Source: Pandoraea fibrosis (GTDB taxonomy: Bacteria > Pseudomonadota > Gammaproteobacteria > Burkholderiales > Burkholderiaceae). From it: a stretch of 64,000 nt of DNA. Below are positions 37,083-46,418 of the stretch, piece by piece. Position numbers and translations under genes: made by a program. Under the pieces are notes generated by a model. It did not search any database, had not been told where the DNA came from, and saw nothing but the letters and a program-made list of their open reading frames with translations. How positions within the stretch are numbered: position 1 is the first letter of the stretch; each line of letters opens with the position of its first letter. The stretch is from contig NZ_CP047385.1 in assembly GCF_000807775.2 (NCBI RefSeq), positions 4,154,001 to 4,218,000 on the forward strand, given 5' to 3'.

Positions 37083-37579
37083 GCTTTCTCTCCCGCGGCG
37101 CCCTTGGCCTTGAGCTCATCGAGGAGCGCGTCGACCTTGGCTTCGTTCATGAAGCCGCACATGCGATGGTTGTTCACCAGCATGACGGGGGCATCGCCGC
37201 AAGCGCCCATGCACTCACCTTCCTTGACCGTAAAGAGACCATCAGGCGTGATGTCGTTGTACTCGACACCCAACTTCTCCTTCAGGTACTTGGCCATCTC
37301 TTCGCCGCGCGTGAGCTGGCAAGGCAGGTTCGTGCACACGGTCAACTTGAACTTGCCCACAGGGCTCGTGTTGAACATGGTGTAGAAGGTTGCGACCTCT
37401 TGCACCGCGACTGCGGGCATTTCGAGGTAGTCCGCCACGAACTGCATCACTTCGGGCGACAACCAGCCTTTCTCGACCTGCGCTACGGCAAGTGCGTGCA
37501 TCACCGCCGACTGCTTCTGCTCGGCAGGGTATTTGGCAACGGCACGGTCGATTTTCTTCAGGGCTTCGGGAGAAAGCAT
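37079..37579 (-). CDS. nuoE: NADH-quinone oxidoreductase subunit E
   Basis: A [2Fe-2S] (N1a) subunit of the NADH module, 166 residues. Ligands are C82 and C87 in VCTNLPC and C123 and C127 in ECMGACG. The N-terminal helical bundle (1-75) contains [13 protein letters not shown]. Unlike its neighbours it is separated from the preceding gene nuoD by 171 nt holding two hairpins. It starts at ATG 37579. Confidence 0.97.
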   Translation of the reverse strand: MLSPEALKKIDRAVAKYPAEQKQSAVMHALAVAQVEKGWLSPEVMQFVADYLEMPAVAVQEVATFYTMFNTSPVGKFKLTVCTNLPCQLTRGEEMAKYLKEKLGVEYNDITPDGLFTVKEGECMGACGDAPVMLVNNHRMCGFMNEAKVDALLDELKAKGAAGEKA

Positions 37580-37623
37580 TTCCGATCCGACTGTTCTCTA
37601 AAACGTTATCCCCGCTCGTGCCA

Positions 37624-37657
37624 GCGCGGGCGAGCCGATGTTGTCGGCTGCCCGCGC
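37624..37657 (-). other. GC hairpin upstream of nuoE
   Basis: GCGCGGGC (37624-37631) pairs with GCCCGCGC (37650-37657), and inside it GCCGA pairs with TCGGC around a TGTTG loop, with a small internal loop. It lies about 45 nt before the nuoE start on the minus strand. It could be a roadblock to decay from the 5' side of a processed nuoE-N transcript. Confidence 0.55.
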
Positions 37658-37722
37658 ACTACCGGCACGGCAACTGGAACGGCAACGGTTTCGACCTGCA
37701 AAACCCCACCGAAATAAAACCT

Positions 37723-37743
37723 GCGGGCGCCTTGGGCGCCCGC
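37723..37743 (-). terminator. terminator-like hairpin between nuoD and nuoE
   Basis: On the minus strand, GCGGGCGCC and GGCGCCCGC form a perfect 9-bp stem around CAA, followed by AGGTTTTATTTCGG. It begins 8 nt after the nuoD stop. It looks like an intrinsic terminator inside an operon, probably leaky, so it would set the ratio of nuoA-D to nuoE-N mRNA. Confidence 0.6.
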
Positions 37744-37750
37744 TGCGCAT

Positions 37751-39004
37751 TTAGCGATCGATCTCGCCGAACACAATGTCCTGGGTCCCGATGATCGCCA
37801 CCGCATCGGCAATCATGTGACCCTTCGCCATCTCGTCGAGCGCGGAAAGGTGGGCGAAGCCCGGCGCGCGAATCTTCAGGCGATACGGCTTGTTGGCACC
37901 GTCCGACACCAGATAGATGCCGAACTCGCCCTTCGGGTGCTCGACAGCGGCATACGTCTCGCCGGCGGGCACGTGGAAGCCTTCGGTGAAGAGCTTGAAA
38001 TGGTGAATCAGCTCTTCCATGTTCGACTTCATTTCGACGCGCGACGGCGGAGCCACCTTGTGATTGTCCGTAATGACCGGACCTTCATTGGCACGCAACC
38101 ACTTCACGCACTGGCGGATCAGGCTGGCCGACTGGCGCATTTCTTCCACACGCACCAGGTAACGGTCGTAACAGTCGCCTTCCTTGCCCACCGGAATATC
38201 GAATTCGAGGCGGTCGTACACTTCGTACGGCTGCTTCTTGCGCAGGTCCCAGGCAATGCCCGAACCGCGCAGCATCGCGCCGGAGAAGCCCAACTGCATG
38301 GCGCGCTCGGGCGACACCACACCGATACCGACCAGACGCTGCTTCCAGATACGGTTATCGGTGAGCAGCGTTTCGTACTCGTCGACGCACTTCGGGAAGC
38401 GAATGGCGAAGTCTTCGATGAAGTCCAGCAGCGAGCCTTCGCGCGCTTCGTTCATCTTCTTGATCGCGCGCTCGTTGTGGAACTTCGATGCACGATACTT
38501 CGGCATGGCATCCGGCAGATCGCGATACACGCCACCCGGACGGTAGTAAGCCGCGTGCATACGGGCACCCGAAACGGCTTCGTACACGTCGAACAGGTCT
38601 TCGCGTTCGCGGAAGGCGTAAAGGAACACTGCCATCGCGCCCACGTCGAGGGCGTGCGAGCCAATCCACATCAGGTGATTCAGCACGCGCGTGATTTCGT
38701 CGAACATCACGCGGATGTATTGTGCGCGAATCGGCACGTCAACGCCGAGCAGCTTTTCGATCGCCATGACGTAGGCGTGCTCATTGCACATCATCGACAC
38801 ATAATCGAGACGATCCATGTACGGCACGGATTGCAGGAACGTCTTCGATTCGGCGAGTTTTTCGGTCGCACGGTGCAACAGGCCGATGTGCGGATCGGCG
38901 CGCTGGATCACTTCGCCGTCCAGCTCGAGCACCAGGCGCAGCACGCCGTGCGCTGCCGGGTGCTGCGGACCGAAGTTCAGGGTGTAGTTCTTGATGTCTG
39001 CCAC
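37751..39004 (-). CDS. nuoD: NADH-quinone oxidoreductase subunit D
   Basis: The 49-kDa-type subunit, 417 residues, that forms the quinone site with NuoB. The N-terminal [14 protein letters not shown] with the quinone-contacting His is present, as are [17 protein letters not shown] and the C-terminal [11 protein letters not shown] and DIVFGEIDR. It starts at GTG 39004 (MADIKNYTL), nine nt after the nuoC stop; no ATG fits the family start. Confidence 0.97.
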   Translation of the reverse strand: MADIKNYTLNFGPQHPAAHGVLRLVLELDGEVIQRADPHIGLLHRATEKLAESKTFLQSVPYMDRLDYVSMMCNEHAYVMAIEKLLGVDVPIRAQYIRVMFDEITRVLNHLMWIGSHALDVGAMAVFLYAFREREDLFDVYEAVSGARMHAAYYRPGGVYRDLPDAMPKYRASKFHNERAIKKMNEAREGSLLDFIEDFAIRFPKCVDEYETLLTDNRIWKQRLVGIGVVSPERAMQLGFSGAMLRGSGIAWDLRKKQPYEVYDRLEFDIPVGKEGDCYDRYLVRVEEMRQSASLIRQCVKWLRANEGPVITDNHKVAPPSRVEMKSNMEELIHHFKLFTEGFHVPAGETYAAVEHPKGEFGIYLVSDGANKPYRLKIRAPGFAHLSALDEMAKGHMIADAVAIIGTQDIVFGEIDR

Positions 39005-39013
39005 AAGGCCACC

Positions 39014-39613
39014 TTAATGTTTCAGACCGGCGTAATGCTCTTCGCGGATGATGCGCGGCGTAATTTCGCGCGGCTCGATCGTCACCGGTTGGTAGATCAC
39101 TCGCTTCTGTTCCGGGTCGTAGCGCATCTCGACGTAACCGGACGTCGGGAAGTCCTTGCGGAACGGGTGACCGATGAAACCGTAGTCCGTGAGAATGCGG
39201 CGCAGATCCGGGTGTCCTTCGAACACGATACCGACCAGGTCGAAAGCTTCACGCTCGAACCAGTTGGCCGAACTCCACACCTCGATCAGCGACGCCACGA
39301 CAGGCAGATCGTCCTCCGGTGCGAACACGCGCACACGAAGACGCCAGTTGTGGGTCAGCGAGAGCAAATGCGAGACGGCGGCGTAGCGCGGACCGTCGTA
39401 GAGGCCATCGCCGTAGGCGGAGTAGTCCAGACCGGCAACGTCCATCAACTGCTCGAACTTCAGCTCGGGATGATCACGCAGCGTGCGCGCCACGTCGAGA
39501 TAATCGCTCGCCTTGACGGTCAGCGTCAGCTCGTCGAGGGCTTCCACCAACTGCTCGGCACGGGTGCCAAGCACGTTTTGCAGGGTGGTCTTGAGTTTTT
39601 CTAGTGTAGACAT
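39014..39613 (-). CDS. nuoC: NADH-quinone oxidoreductase subunit C
   Basis: The 30-kDa-type peripheral subunit, 199 residues, without a cofactor, which docks NuoD and NuoB to the arm. The family signature ERE(A)[33 protein letters not shown] is spread over residues 118-154. It is separate from nuoD, not fused as in E. coli. Starts at ATG 39613. Confidence 0.97.
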   Translation of the reverse strand: MSTLEKLKTTLQNVLGTRAEQLVEALDELTLTVKASDYLDVARTLRDHPELKFEQLMDVAGLDYSAYGDGLYDGPRYAAVSHLLSLTHNWRLRVRVFAPEDDLPVVASLIEVWSSANWFEREAFDLVGIVFEGHPDLRRILTDYGFIGHPFRKDFPTSGYVEMRYDPEQKRVIYQPVTIEPREITPRIIREEHYAGLKH

Positions 39614-39625
39614 GGGCGGTAGCGG

Positions 39626-40105
39626 TTATTTACGCGCGATCGTCGCAGTCCGCTTGATCTTTGACTGCAACTGGATGATGCCGTAGACGAGCGCCTCGGC
39701 CGTCGGCGGACAGCCCGGCACGTAGACGTCGACTGGCACGATGCGATCGCAACCGCGCACCACCGAGTAGGAATAGTGATAGTAGCCGCCACCATTGGCA
39801 CACGACCCCATCGAGATCACCCAACGCGGCTCGGCCATCTGGTCGTACACCTTGCGCAGCGCGGGCGCCATCTTGTTGCACAGCGTGCCGGCCACGATCA
39901 TCACGTCCGACTGACGCGGGCTTGGGCGGAACACCACGCCAAACCGGTCCAGATCGTAACGCGCCGCGCCGGCGTGCATCATTTCAACGGCACAGCACGC
40001 GAGACCGAACGTCATCGGCCAAAGCGAACCCGTGCGCGTCCAGTTGATGAGTTTGTCAGCCGTGGTGGTGACGAACCCTTCGCGCAAAACCCCTTCGATG
40101 CTCAT
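39626..40105 (-). CDS. nuoB: NADH-quinone oxidoreductase subunit B
   Basis: Carries the terminal [4Fe-4S] cluster N2 that hands electrons to quinone; 159 residues. Ligands are the tandem C37 and C38 in [11 protein letters not shown]102 in GSCANGGG and C132 in [11 protein letters not shown]. Twelve nt separate it from nuoC. The short N-terminus ([14 protein letters not shown]) is usual in beta-proteobacteria. Confidence 0.98.
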   Translation of the reverse strand: MSIEGVLREGFVTTTADKLINWTRTGSLWPMTFGLACCAVEMMHAGAARYDLDRFGVVFRPSPRQSDVMIVAGTLCNKMAPALRKVYDQMAEPRWVISMGSCANGGGYYHYSYSVVRGCDRIVPVDVYVPGCPPTAEALVYGIIQLQSKIKRTATIARK

Positions 40106-40153
40106 ATGCTTACCCTGAATCCTTCTGCAATGCTGCCAATTACGTTGCCGGCC

Positions 40154-40513
40154 TTATTCCCAGTCAAGCGCACCGCGCTTCCACAGGAACACGAAACCGA
40201 CGAGCAGTTCAAGCAGGAAACCCATCATGGAGATAAAGCCCACCCAGCCGATATCGCGCAGGGCGACGCCCCACGGAAACAGAAATGCCGTTTCGAGATC
40301 GAACAGGATGAAAAGGATGGCGACGAGATAGTAGCGCACATCGAACTTCATGCGCGCGTCTTCGAATGCCTCGAAGCCGCACTCGTACGGAGAGAGTTTT
40401 TCGCTGTCGGGATTGTTGGGGCCGAGGAATTTACCGACGCCAATCAGTACCGCCCCAAGACCGCCACCTACCAGAAGAAACAGCAGGACGGGATAATAGG
40501 TTCCGAGGTTCAA
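40154..40513 (-). CDS. nuoA: NADH-quinone oxidoreductase subunit A
   Basis: The first gene of the complex I operon: a three-helix membrane subunit of 119 residues. The conserved loop is [28 protein letters not shown], holding the Cys, Glu and Asp of the subunit A switch loop near the quinone cavity. The reading starts with TTG at 40513 ([10 protein letters not shown]), with AAAGAGGG just upstream; no ATG or GTG fits. The rare start may lower expression of the first subunit. The promoter should lie between here and the tRNA terminator at 40592. Confidence 0.96.
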   Translation of the reverse strand: MNLGTYYPVLLFLLVGGGLGAVLIGVGKFLGPNNPDSEKLSPYECGFEAFEDARMKFDVRYYLVAILFILFDLETAFLFPWGVALRDIGWVGFISMMGFLLELLVGFVFLWKRGALDWE

Positions 40514-40591
40514 CTCTACCCTCTTTCGGTTAGTTCAAAGAACCGCTCTCGTCGATGGTGTGGGGACCGGAAAGCGGATGAACGGTGAGCA

Positions 40592-40633
40592 CAAAATAAA
40601 ATGCCAGCCAAAGCATAAACGCAAGGCTGGCAT
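40592..40633 (-). terminator. terminator of the tRNA-Leu transcript
   Basis: On the minus strand ATGCCAGCC (40633-40625) pairs perfectly with GGCTGGCAT (40609-40601) across a 15-nt loop and is followed by TTTATTTTG. It separates tpiA-secG-tRNA transcription from nuo. Confidence 0.85.
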
Positions 40634-40643
40634 CGTAGAACTG

Positions 40644-40728
40644 TGGTGCCGACGGCGAGACTCGAACTCGCACAGCTTTCGCCACTACCCCCTCAAGATA
40701 GCGTGTCTACCAATTTCACCACGTCGGC
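40644..40728 (-). tRNA. tRNA-Leu(GAG)
   Basis: Minus-strand sequence folds as a class II tRNA with a long variable arm. The acceptor stem GCCGACG pairs with CGTCGGC, the discriminator is A, and CCA is encoded. The D-arm has AAATTGGTAGACAC, typical of tRNA-Leu. The anticodon stem CTATC/GGTAG encloses TTGAGGG, giving anticodon GAG, which reads CUC and CUU. The T-arm is GCGAGTTCGAGTCTCGC. It lies between secG and nuoA. Confidence 0.96.
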
Positions 40729-40870
40729 ATTCATAGTCTGCAATCCGCTGTCACTTACGAATCGCTTCAAGACCGCTATAGTAGCGCTCTTCAGCATTTT
40801 GTTCAATGCACAAATCGAATTTTTTTCGATTTTCTTTACAGCTTATTACTTGTCACAAACGCATTGCCAA

Positions 40871-41239
40871 TTACTTGGGCACGTCCTGCGGATTGGCCAC
40901 GGAAGCCGGCGCAGGAACGCCTGCCGCAGCGGGTGCCGATGCCGTTGACGGCGAAGTCGCTGCCGGCAAATTACCAAGGACACCGATGTTTGCTGCCGGC
41001 TTATACGAGCCGAGATACGTGAGGCCCAGCGTTGTCACGAAGAATACGGCCGCGAGGGCTGCCGTCGTACGCGACAGGAAGTTCGCCGAACCCGACGCAC
41101 CGAAGAGGCTGCCCGACGAACCGCTACCGAATGCAGCGCCCATGTCGGCGCCCTTGCCATGCTGAAGCAACACCAGACCGATGATGCCCAGCGCGGAAAG
41201 CACCTGCACCACGATCAACAACGTTTTCAACAACCCCAT
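40871..41239 (-). CDS. secG: preprotein translocase subunit SecG
   Basis: A small membrane partner of SecYE that helps protein export. The 122-residue product has two hydrophobic segments (about 3-24 and 58-78) joined by the conserved cytoplasmic loop VLLQHGKGADMGAAFGSGSSGSLFGASGSANFLSR (spread over residues 24-58). The C-terminal 40 residues are a Pro/Ala/Ser tail not found in E. coli SecG but common in beta-proteobacteria. It follows tpiA by 94 nt and precedes the tRNA-Leu gene, a common order. Confidence 0.96.
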   Translation of the reverse strand: MGLLKTLLIVVQVLSALGIIGLVLLQHGKGADMGAAFGSGSSGSLFGASGSANFLSRTTAALAAVFFVTTLGLTYLGSYKPAANIGVLGNLPAATSPSTASAPAAAGVPAPASVANPQDVPK

Positions 41240-41333
41240 CTCATCACCCGTATAGAAGAATCTGATTTACGGTGCATTTTTGATGCACCGCATCATGACT
41301 ATTTCATGCCATTACAGCGCATGGCATTGGCGA

Positions 41334-42134
41334 TCAGCGCGACAGTCCCGCCTCGCAAATCGCCAGAAAATCTGCCGCCTTCAATGCCGCACCGCCGATC
41401 AGACCACCATCGACGTCCGCCATCGAAAACAGCTCTGCCGCGTTGTCCGGCTTCACACTGCCGCCGTACAACACCGCCACATCCGTTACCGCCTCGCCCT
41501 TCGCGCGCAGCAGCGAGCGCAAATGGGCATGCACCTCCTGCGCCTCGGCCGACGTCGCCGTCTTGCCCGTGCCGATCGCCCAGACCGGCTCGTAAGCCAC
41601 GACGATCTTCGCGGCCTGCTCAAGCGTCAACGCAGCAAGCACCGCCTCGAGCTGACGCGTCACCACGGCCTTCGTCTCACCCGCCTCGCGCTCGGCGAGC
41701 GTTTCGCCCACGCACACGATCGGCGTCATGCCTGCATCGAGGACACGCACCGTCTTGGCAGCGACATTCGCATCGGTCTCGGCGTGATATGTCCGACGCT
41801 CCGAGTGTCCAACGATCACGAACTGCGCGCCGAACTCGGCAATCATCGGTGCCGCAACTTCGCCCGTGAACGCGCCACTGACCTGCGCCGAGACATCCTG
41901 CGCACCAAAACCCAACACCTGCCCCGAGAGGCGGGTCTGGCATTGTGCGAGATAGGGGAACGGCACACATACGGCCGCAAGCACGCCCGGCGCGCTCAGC
42001 ACCGGCGATGCCAGCAGGTCGCCCAGAAGCGCCTCGTTGCCGGCCAGACTGCCATGCAGTTTCCAATTGCCCACGACGAGCTTGCCAGCCTTGCGGCTGA
42101 TGGTGCGAGCCGAAGCTGCGGTACCAGTTGTCAC
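41334..42134 (-). CDS. tpiA: triosephosphate isomerase
   Basis: Interconverts dihydroxyacetone phosphate and glyceraldehyde-3-phosphate in glycolysis and gluconeogenesis. The 266-residue barrel has the N-terminal GNWKLHG with the substrate-binding Lys, the electrophilic His in [12 protein letters not shown], the catalytic Glu in [16 protein letters not shown], and phosphate binding in YGGSVKPDN and GGLIGGAAL. It starts at GTG 42134 ([11 protein letters not shown]), which adds about 15 residues before the family start at KLVVGNWK; a later start is not obvious. First gene of the tpiA-secG-tRNA unit. Confidence 0.96.
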   Translation of the reverse strand: MTTGTAASARTISRKAGKLVVGNWKLHGSLAGNEALLGDLLASPVLSAPGVLAAVCVPFPYLAQCQTRLSGQVLGFGAQDVSAQVSGAFTGEVAAPMIAEFGAQFVIVGHSERRTYHAETDANVAAKTVRVLDAGMTPIVCVGETLAEREAGETKAVVTRQLEAVLAALTLEQAAKIVVAYEPVWAIGTGKTATSAEAQEVHAHLRSLLRAKGEAVTDVAVLYGGSVKPDNAAELFSMADVDGGLIGGAALKAADFLAICEAGLSR

Positions 42135-42223
42135 GCCTTATCCCCCAATGCGTATGGACGAAAAACCTCTCATTCTAGTGCGTCCGGGGCATGGGGGTCA
42201 ATTTCGGCGGTTTTCCGACGTGC

Positions 42224-42257
42224 AAATCCGCGTGAAATGGGCATTTCACGCGGATTT
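42224..42257. terminator. perfect 15-bp inverted repeat after the quinone oxidoreductase gene
   Basis: AAATCCGCGTGAAAT (42224-42238) and ATTTCACGCGGATTT (42243-42257) pair perfectly around four bases. It lies 26 nt past the stop of the minus-strand oxidoreductase gene and about 90 nt before tpiA. The T-rich stem end (ATTT on the minus strand) makes a terminator likely; an operator for tpiA is an alternative. Confidence 0.6.
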
Positions 42258-42282
42258 ACACCGTCAATCGCCTCAAGCGTGC

Positions 42283-43287
42283 TTACCAGGTCAATACGAT
42301 CTTGCCGACGTGCGTACTGGTTTCCATCAAAGCATGGGCTTTGTCCGCCTGTTCGGCCGGGAACGTCTGATAAATCACCGGACGAATCTTGCCCGCGGCA
42401 AACAGCGGCCAGACCTTCTCGTACAGGTTCTTTGCAATGGCCGCCTTGAAGGCCACCGAGCGCGGACGCAGCGTCGAGCCGGTCACCGTCAGACGACGGC
42501 GCAGCAGTGCGCCCATATCCAGCGTGGCCTTGCTGCCGCCGAGCAGCGCAATGATGGCGATGCGGCCGTCGAAGGCCAGCGCCTGCACTTCACGCGGCAG
42601 ATAATCGCCGCCCACCATGTCGAGCACGACGTCGACGCCGCGATCCTTGGTGAGCTCCTTGGCGATAGCGACGAAGTCTTCCGTCTTGTAATTGATGCCC
42701 CGCTCGGCACCCAGCGCTTCGCACGCCCGCGCTTTCTCGTCGGAGCCGGCAGTCGCGAACACCCGATGGCCCAGCGCCACCCCCAACTGGATTGCCGTCA
42801 CGCCGATACCACTCGTGCCGCCCTGCACCAGCAGCGTTTCCTTCTCTCCCGTCTCGGTCTCGCCAAGGTGAGCGCGATCGAACACGTTGCTCCACACCGT
42901 GAAGAATGTCTCGGGCAGCGACGCCGCTTCGACATCCGACAACCCTTCCGGCACCGGCAGCACCTGCGCGAGCGGCGCGGCGCAGTACTCGGCATACCCG
43001 CCGCCCTGCACCAGCGCACATACGCGCGAACCGACCTTCAGGCCCCAGCGGTTGTCCGCCCCATCAAGCGCGCCTTCAACGATCTCGCCGGCCACTTCGA
43101 GCCCCGGCAGATCCGAGGCGCCCGGCGGCACCGGATACTGGCCGATGCGCTGGAGCACATCCGGGCGATTCACGCCCGATGCCTTGACTTTGATAAGCAC
43201 TTCGCCCGGCTTCAGTTCGGGACGCGGCCGCTCGGTGGGTTTGAGCACTTCGGGTGCGCCGTACTGGGTGATCTCGATCGCCTTCAT
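42283..43287 (-). CDS. NAD(P)H-quinone oxidoreductase, PIG3 family
   Basis: A 334-residue zinc-free medium-chain dehydrogenase. The start MKAIEITQYGAPEVLK and the GroES-like domain (1-125) lack zinc-binding Cys and His. The Rossmann fold has LLVQGGTSGIGVTAIQLGVALG, with the NADPH-type Thr-Ser-Gly, and DVVLDMVGGDYL. The family (TP53I3/PIG3, QOR) reduces quinones by one electron or serves as an enoyl reductase. The start is ATG 43287 (GAGGACAGACACG before it). It is probably a single-gene unit ended by the inverted repeat at 42224. Confidence 0.92.
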   Translation of the reverse strand: MKAIEITQYGAPEVLKPTERPRPELKPGEVLIKVKASGVNRPDVLQRIGQYPVPPGASDLPGLEVAGEIVEGALDGADNRWGLKVGSRVCALVQGGGYAEYCAAPLAQVLPVPEGLSDVEAASLPETFFTVWSNVFDRAHLGETETGEKETLLVQGGTSGIGVTAIQLGVALGHRVFATAGSDEKARACEALGAERGINYKTEDFVAIAKELTKDRGVDVVLDMVGGDYLPREVQALAFDGRIAIIALLGGSKATLDMGALLRRRLTVTGSTLRPRSVAFKAAIAKNLYEKVWPLFAAGKIRPVIYQTFPAEQADKAHALMETSTHVGKIVLTW

Positions 43288-43825
43288 CGTGTCTGTCCTC
43301 GGTTCTTGGGGCGGCGCCTGCATGTCGGCAGGCCGCCTGTCTCATTGGGATCGCGAGGGTGATGCCGCCGCCGTGCGTATCGATACAAAAAATCGAAACG
43401 GACACACGCACAACAACGCACACCCTGCGTGAAAATTGGGTCGAGCCGGTACCTTATCACCGACTGCGCAATCGTGTTGGCTGATGAAGTCGGCCTCTCG
43501 CGCGTTCGGAAACAATCGGGACGATTCGGGATAAACCGGGACGTTGAAGAAGCGCCGATGGAACGCCCGCGGAACGCTCAGGCGACACTCCGGCCACACT
43601 CCGGCCACACTCCGGCGACGCATCGACGACATTCGAGACGCATTGAACACGCACTGGCACAGTCTTCGCGAATCGCGATGGCAAGGGAATCCGCCACCGC
43701 CCGCCGTCCAGTTGACGGGCGCGTCGCGCGGGATCGTGACGACCTTGCGCGACGCGCCGGATTAGCCCCGAAAGGAGGGAGCCGACTGATCGGGGCAAGC
43801 CAGCGACACCGCCCCGGAAGGACCG
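43288..43825. other. 538-bp gap with a short tandem repeat
   Basis: No credible gene is seen. It contains GTATCGATAC (43378-43387, a 10-bp palindrome), a small hairpin GCCTGC/GCAGGC (43315-43332) just upstream of the oxidoreductase start, and three 11-bp repeats at 43583-43615. It must hold the oxidoreductase promoter and the end of the LuxR transcript. Confidence 0.4.
43583..43615. repeat. three tandem copies of an 11-bp unit
   Basis: The unit is C(G/C)ACACTCCGG, present three times in a row, the first copy with one change. It lies in non-coding DNA. No function suggested. Confidence 0.6.
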
Positions 43826-44197
43826 TCAGGCGACGCCTTCCACCCCTTCGTCGATCAGCCCGTGCCGAATGGCATAGCCGATCAGATCCGCACTATCGTC
43901 GAGCGCGAGTTTGTGCAGAATATGTGCGACATGCGCGGCGATCGTCCGCTCGCTCGAATGCATGGCATGCGCTATCTCATTGACGGCCAGGCCGTCGACC
44001 AGCATGTGAAACACTTCGTTTTCGCGCACCGACAACCCCAGATGCCTCGGTTTGTCTTCGCGCACATCGGGACTCTGCCGCGAACGCGGCCCCCGATGCG
44101 ATGCCCGCGGTGGCTCACGGCGCGCACCCGCTTCGCGCCATCCTGCGTCGGAAACCGCCCGCGTTGTCGCCCGGCTTCGTCCGCCTTCAAGTTTCAT
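43826..44197 (-). CDS. short LuxR-type HTH protein
   Basis: A 123-residue protein with a C-terminal GerE/LuxR-type HTH (about residues 55-112: LSVRENEVFHMLVDGLAVNEIAHAM then SSERTIAAHVAHILHKLAL). The N-terminal 50 residues are Arg-rich and disordered, with no receiver or ligand-binding domain, so it is a stand-alone DNA binder. The ATG at 44197 follows the strong ribosome-binding site CAGGAGG; longer in-frame starts have none. It lies 247 nt downstream of the diguanylate cyclase gene on the same strand, so a link to c-di-GMP output is possible but unproven. Confidence 0.8.
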   Translation of the reverse strand: MKLEGGRSRATTRAVSDAGWREAGARREPPRASHRGPRSRQSPDVREDKPRHLGLSVRENEVFHMLVDGLAVNEIAHAMHSSERTIAAHVAHILHKLALDDSADLIGYAIRHGLIDEGVEGVA

Positions 44198-44444
44198 GCC
44201 TGCCTCCTGTGTGAAGACTTCCCCACGCCGCAACCGTCGACCACAGAGCACCATCAACGGACGGCGTCGCTCATTGTGCGTCAGACAATTCACGCTCGTA
44301 ACTTCACAGAAGCTCATCGCAACGGCATGTCCGATTGCCGTTTTCTAATGCGCGACGTTGACCGAAGTGCGCGCTCACGGCAAACGCCAACACGCTCCCT
44401 GCCCGACAGCCACAGAACATCGCACTGCCCCGGTGAGCGCCCGC

Positions 44445-46418
44445 TTACGCGACATGTCCGGAAACGTCGCCGCTCAGGACAAAGCGCCCGCGCCCACCGT
44501 GCTTCGCGTTATACAACGCGCGGTCTGCGGCTTCGAACAACATGCCCGGCGTCTGATCCTCACCGCACGCCACGATCGCCACGCCGACACACGCCCCCAC
44601 CCTAACCTCGCCCACGGACAACACCATCGGCCGCGACGCCAGATCGAGAATCGACATCGCCGTGCGCTCGACATCAACGACATCCTGCACATCCCCCATG
44701 ATGACGGCGAACTCGTCGCCGCCGAAACGGGCAATGGCATCGCTCTCGCGCACGCTCGCCACGAGCCGCTTGGCCAGACGCCGCAGCAACTCGTCGCCCA
44801 GGGCATGCCCCCACGTGTCGTTGACCACCTTGAAGCGATCCAGATCGACGAACAGCAGCGCCTGCGCACCGGCGCCTTCGCGCGCGCGTCGCACCGCGTT
44901 GGCCAGCGCCTGATCGAAGCCCTTGCGATTGAGCAGTCCGGTGAGGTGATCGGTATGCGACTCGCGCCGCCAACGCCGCTCGTTCGAGCGCTCGACGGTG
45001 ATGTCGCGCACAAAGACGTGCACGCCGGCGAGCACGTTATGCGTCGCCCACTCCGGCTGATAACTCACTTCGAAGCAGCGATACGCCGTGTCTTCGCCAA
45101 AATCCCAGACGAAGGTGGCAGCCTCGCCCGCGAAGGCGCGCGACAGATGAGGGGCGAATTCGCGATAGAGCGACGGGCCGAGCAACTCGCGCGCCGTGGT
45201 GCCGAGAATGCGCTCACGCGAGCGGCGCAGCCGCAGCTCGCAGGCGCGGTTCACGAACGCGAAGCGCTCGTCGCCATCGAGAAACGCCACCAGATAGGGC
45301 ACCCGGTCTGCAATCTCCTGCATGCGACGCACGTTTGCACGCGCCGCTTCGCGCGACATTTCCAGCGCTTCCGTGCGATCGCCCAACCGCTCCATCATGT
45401 CGCGAAAGGTGTTCGCGAGCGCCCCGATCTCGTCGGCACGCTGCACCGGCAGCGATTGCACGGCGCGCATATCGCCGGCGCTACGCTGCACGAGGTCTCG
45501 CAGCGTGTCGAGCGGACGCAGCATGCGCCGCGCCATCCACCACATGGCGAACGCGGCAATGCCGATCACGACAATCGCGAGAATGACCACACGACGGCGC
45601 ACCCGCGCGAGCGGATCGAAGGCCTCGGCCCCGGGCAGCACCGCCACGACCGACCAGCCGGTTGTCGTCATGGGCGCGCGCGCGACGAGCGGATGCATGT
45701 GAACGAGGTCGTTCGAGCCGGCGTCGCGAACGCCGCACAGCGTCTGCACCGGTCCCACGGACGTGAGAATCTTGGTCACGTCCGCCTGAATGACGTAACG
45801 CGACGGGTTTTCGTTGGTCACCAGGCAATAGCGCCCGGTCTCACCGATGGCATTGCTTGCCAGATCGACAATGAAATTCTGCCGCAGCAGGTTGACCGCC
45901 CCGCCGATCACGGCCGTCACTTTGCCCTGCGCATTCGTGATGGGCACGGCGAGCACCATGCCCGGCGCGCTTGTGATCTTGCCCGCGATCACACTCGACG
46001 CCGCCTGCGGCGCCCCCGCGAGCAGTTGCTGGAAGTAATCGCGATCGGAGATGTTGATGGAGGTGGCGGAGAACGTCGAGTCGTAGAGCATGTGGCCGTC
46101 GGGTGCGGCCACGAAGATCGTGTTGAATGTTTCCGGCATCGACACCGACATGCTGGCGAATTTGTCGAACTGCCCGGGTGTCATGGCGTAGGGATCGCCG
46201 ATATGGCGAGACATGCGGTGCAAGGCGAGAAACTTGGCACGCAGTTTGTCGTCGAGCTGATCGGCAACGAGCTTGACCTGCGAGTCGAGCTGCGCCTGCA
46301 TCGAGCTTCGCAATTCCCCATAGACGAAAAACTCGATACCAACAGCCACACCGACGATCAATATCATCGAGACGAGCGCTGTCGCCAACGCGACCCGTCC
46401 CTTCAACGACTTCACCAT
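44445..46418 (-). CDS. membrane diguanylate cyclase: double Cache, HAMP, PAS, GGDEF
   Basis: A 657-residue c-di-GMP synthase with sensor domains. TM1 is at about 10-33. A periplasmic dCache-type domain follows (35-270, with SATSINISDRDYFQQLLAG and an SGPVQT-like second half), then TM2 (about 278-298), a HAMP linker ending RADEIGALANTFRDMMERL, a PAS domain (about 375-480), and a C-terminal GGDEF domain. The catalytic GGDEF is intact at 566-570, and the inhibitory I-site RxxD is present as RESD (557-560), so it should be active and product-inhibited. No EAL domain. It is divergent from mutS across 309 bp. The signal sensed is unknown. Confidence 0.93.
   Translation of the reverse strand: MVKSLKGRVALATALVSMILIVGVAVGIEFFVYGELRSSMQAQLDSQVKLVADQLDDKLRAKFLALHRMSRHIGDPYAMTPGQFDKFASMSVSMPETFNTIFVAAPDGHMLYDSTFSATSINISDRDYFQQLLAGAPQAASSVIAGKITSAPGMVLAVPITNAQGKVTAVIGGAVNLLRQNFIVDLASNAIGETGRYCLVTNENPSRYVIQADVTKILTSVGPVQTLCGVRDAGSNDLVHMHPLVARAPMTTTGWSVVAVLPGAEAFDPLARVRRRVVILAIVVIGIAAFAMWWMARRMLRPLDTLRDLVQRSAGDMRAVQSLPVQRADEIGALANTFRDMMERLGDRTEALEMSREAARANVRRMQEIADRVPYLVAFLDGDERFAFVNRACELRLRRSRERILGTTARELLGPSLYREFAPHLSRAFAGEAATFVWDFGEDTAYRCFEVSYQPEWATHNVLAGVHVFVRDITVERSNERRWRRESHTDHLTGLLNRKGFDQALANAVRRAREGAGAQALLFVDLDRFKVVNDTWGHALGDELLRRLAKRLVASVRESDAIARFGGDEFAVIMGDVQDVVDVERTAMSILDLASRPMVLSVGEVRVGACVGVAIVACGEDQTPGMLFEAADRALYNAKHGGRGRFVLSGDVSGHVA

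Noticed and set aside
43583..43615. Tandem 11-bp repeats as a CRISPR or iteron array
   Set aside because: Only three short contiguous copies with no spacers and no cas or rep genes nearby.
43429..43983. 184-codon frame and its opposite in the gap downstream of the LuxR gene
   Set aside because: Overlaps the LuxR gene antisense, includes a tandem repeat, and has no family resemblance.
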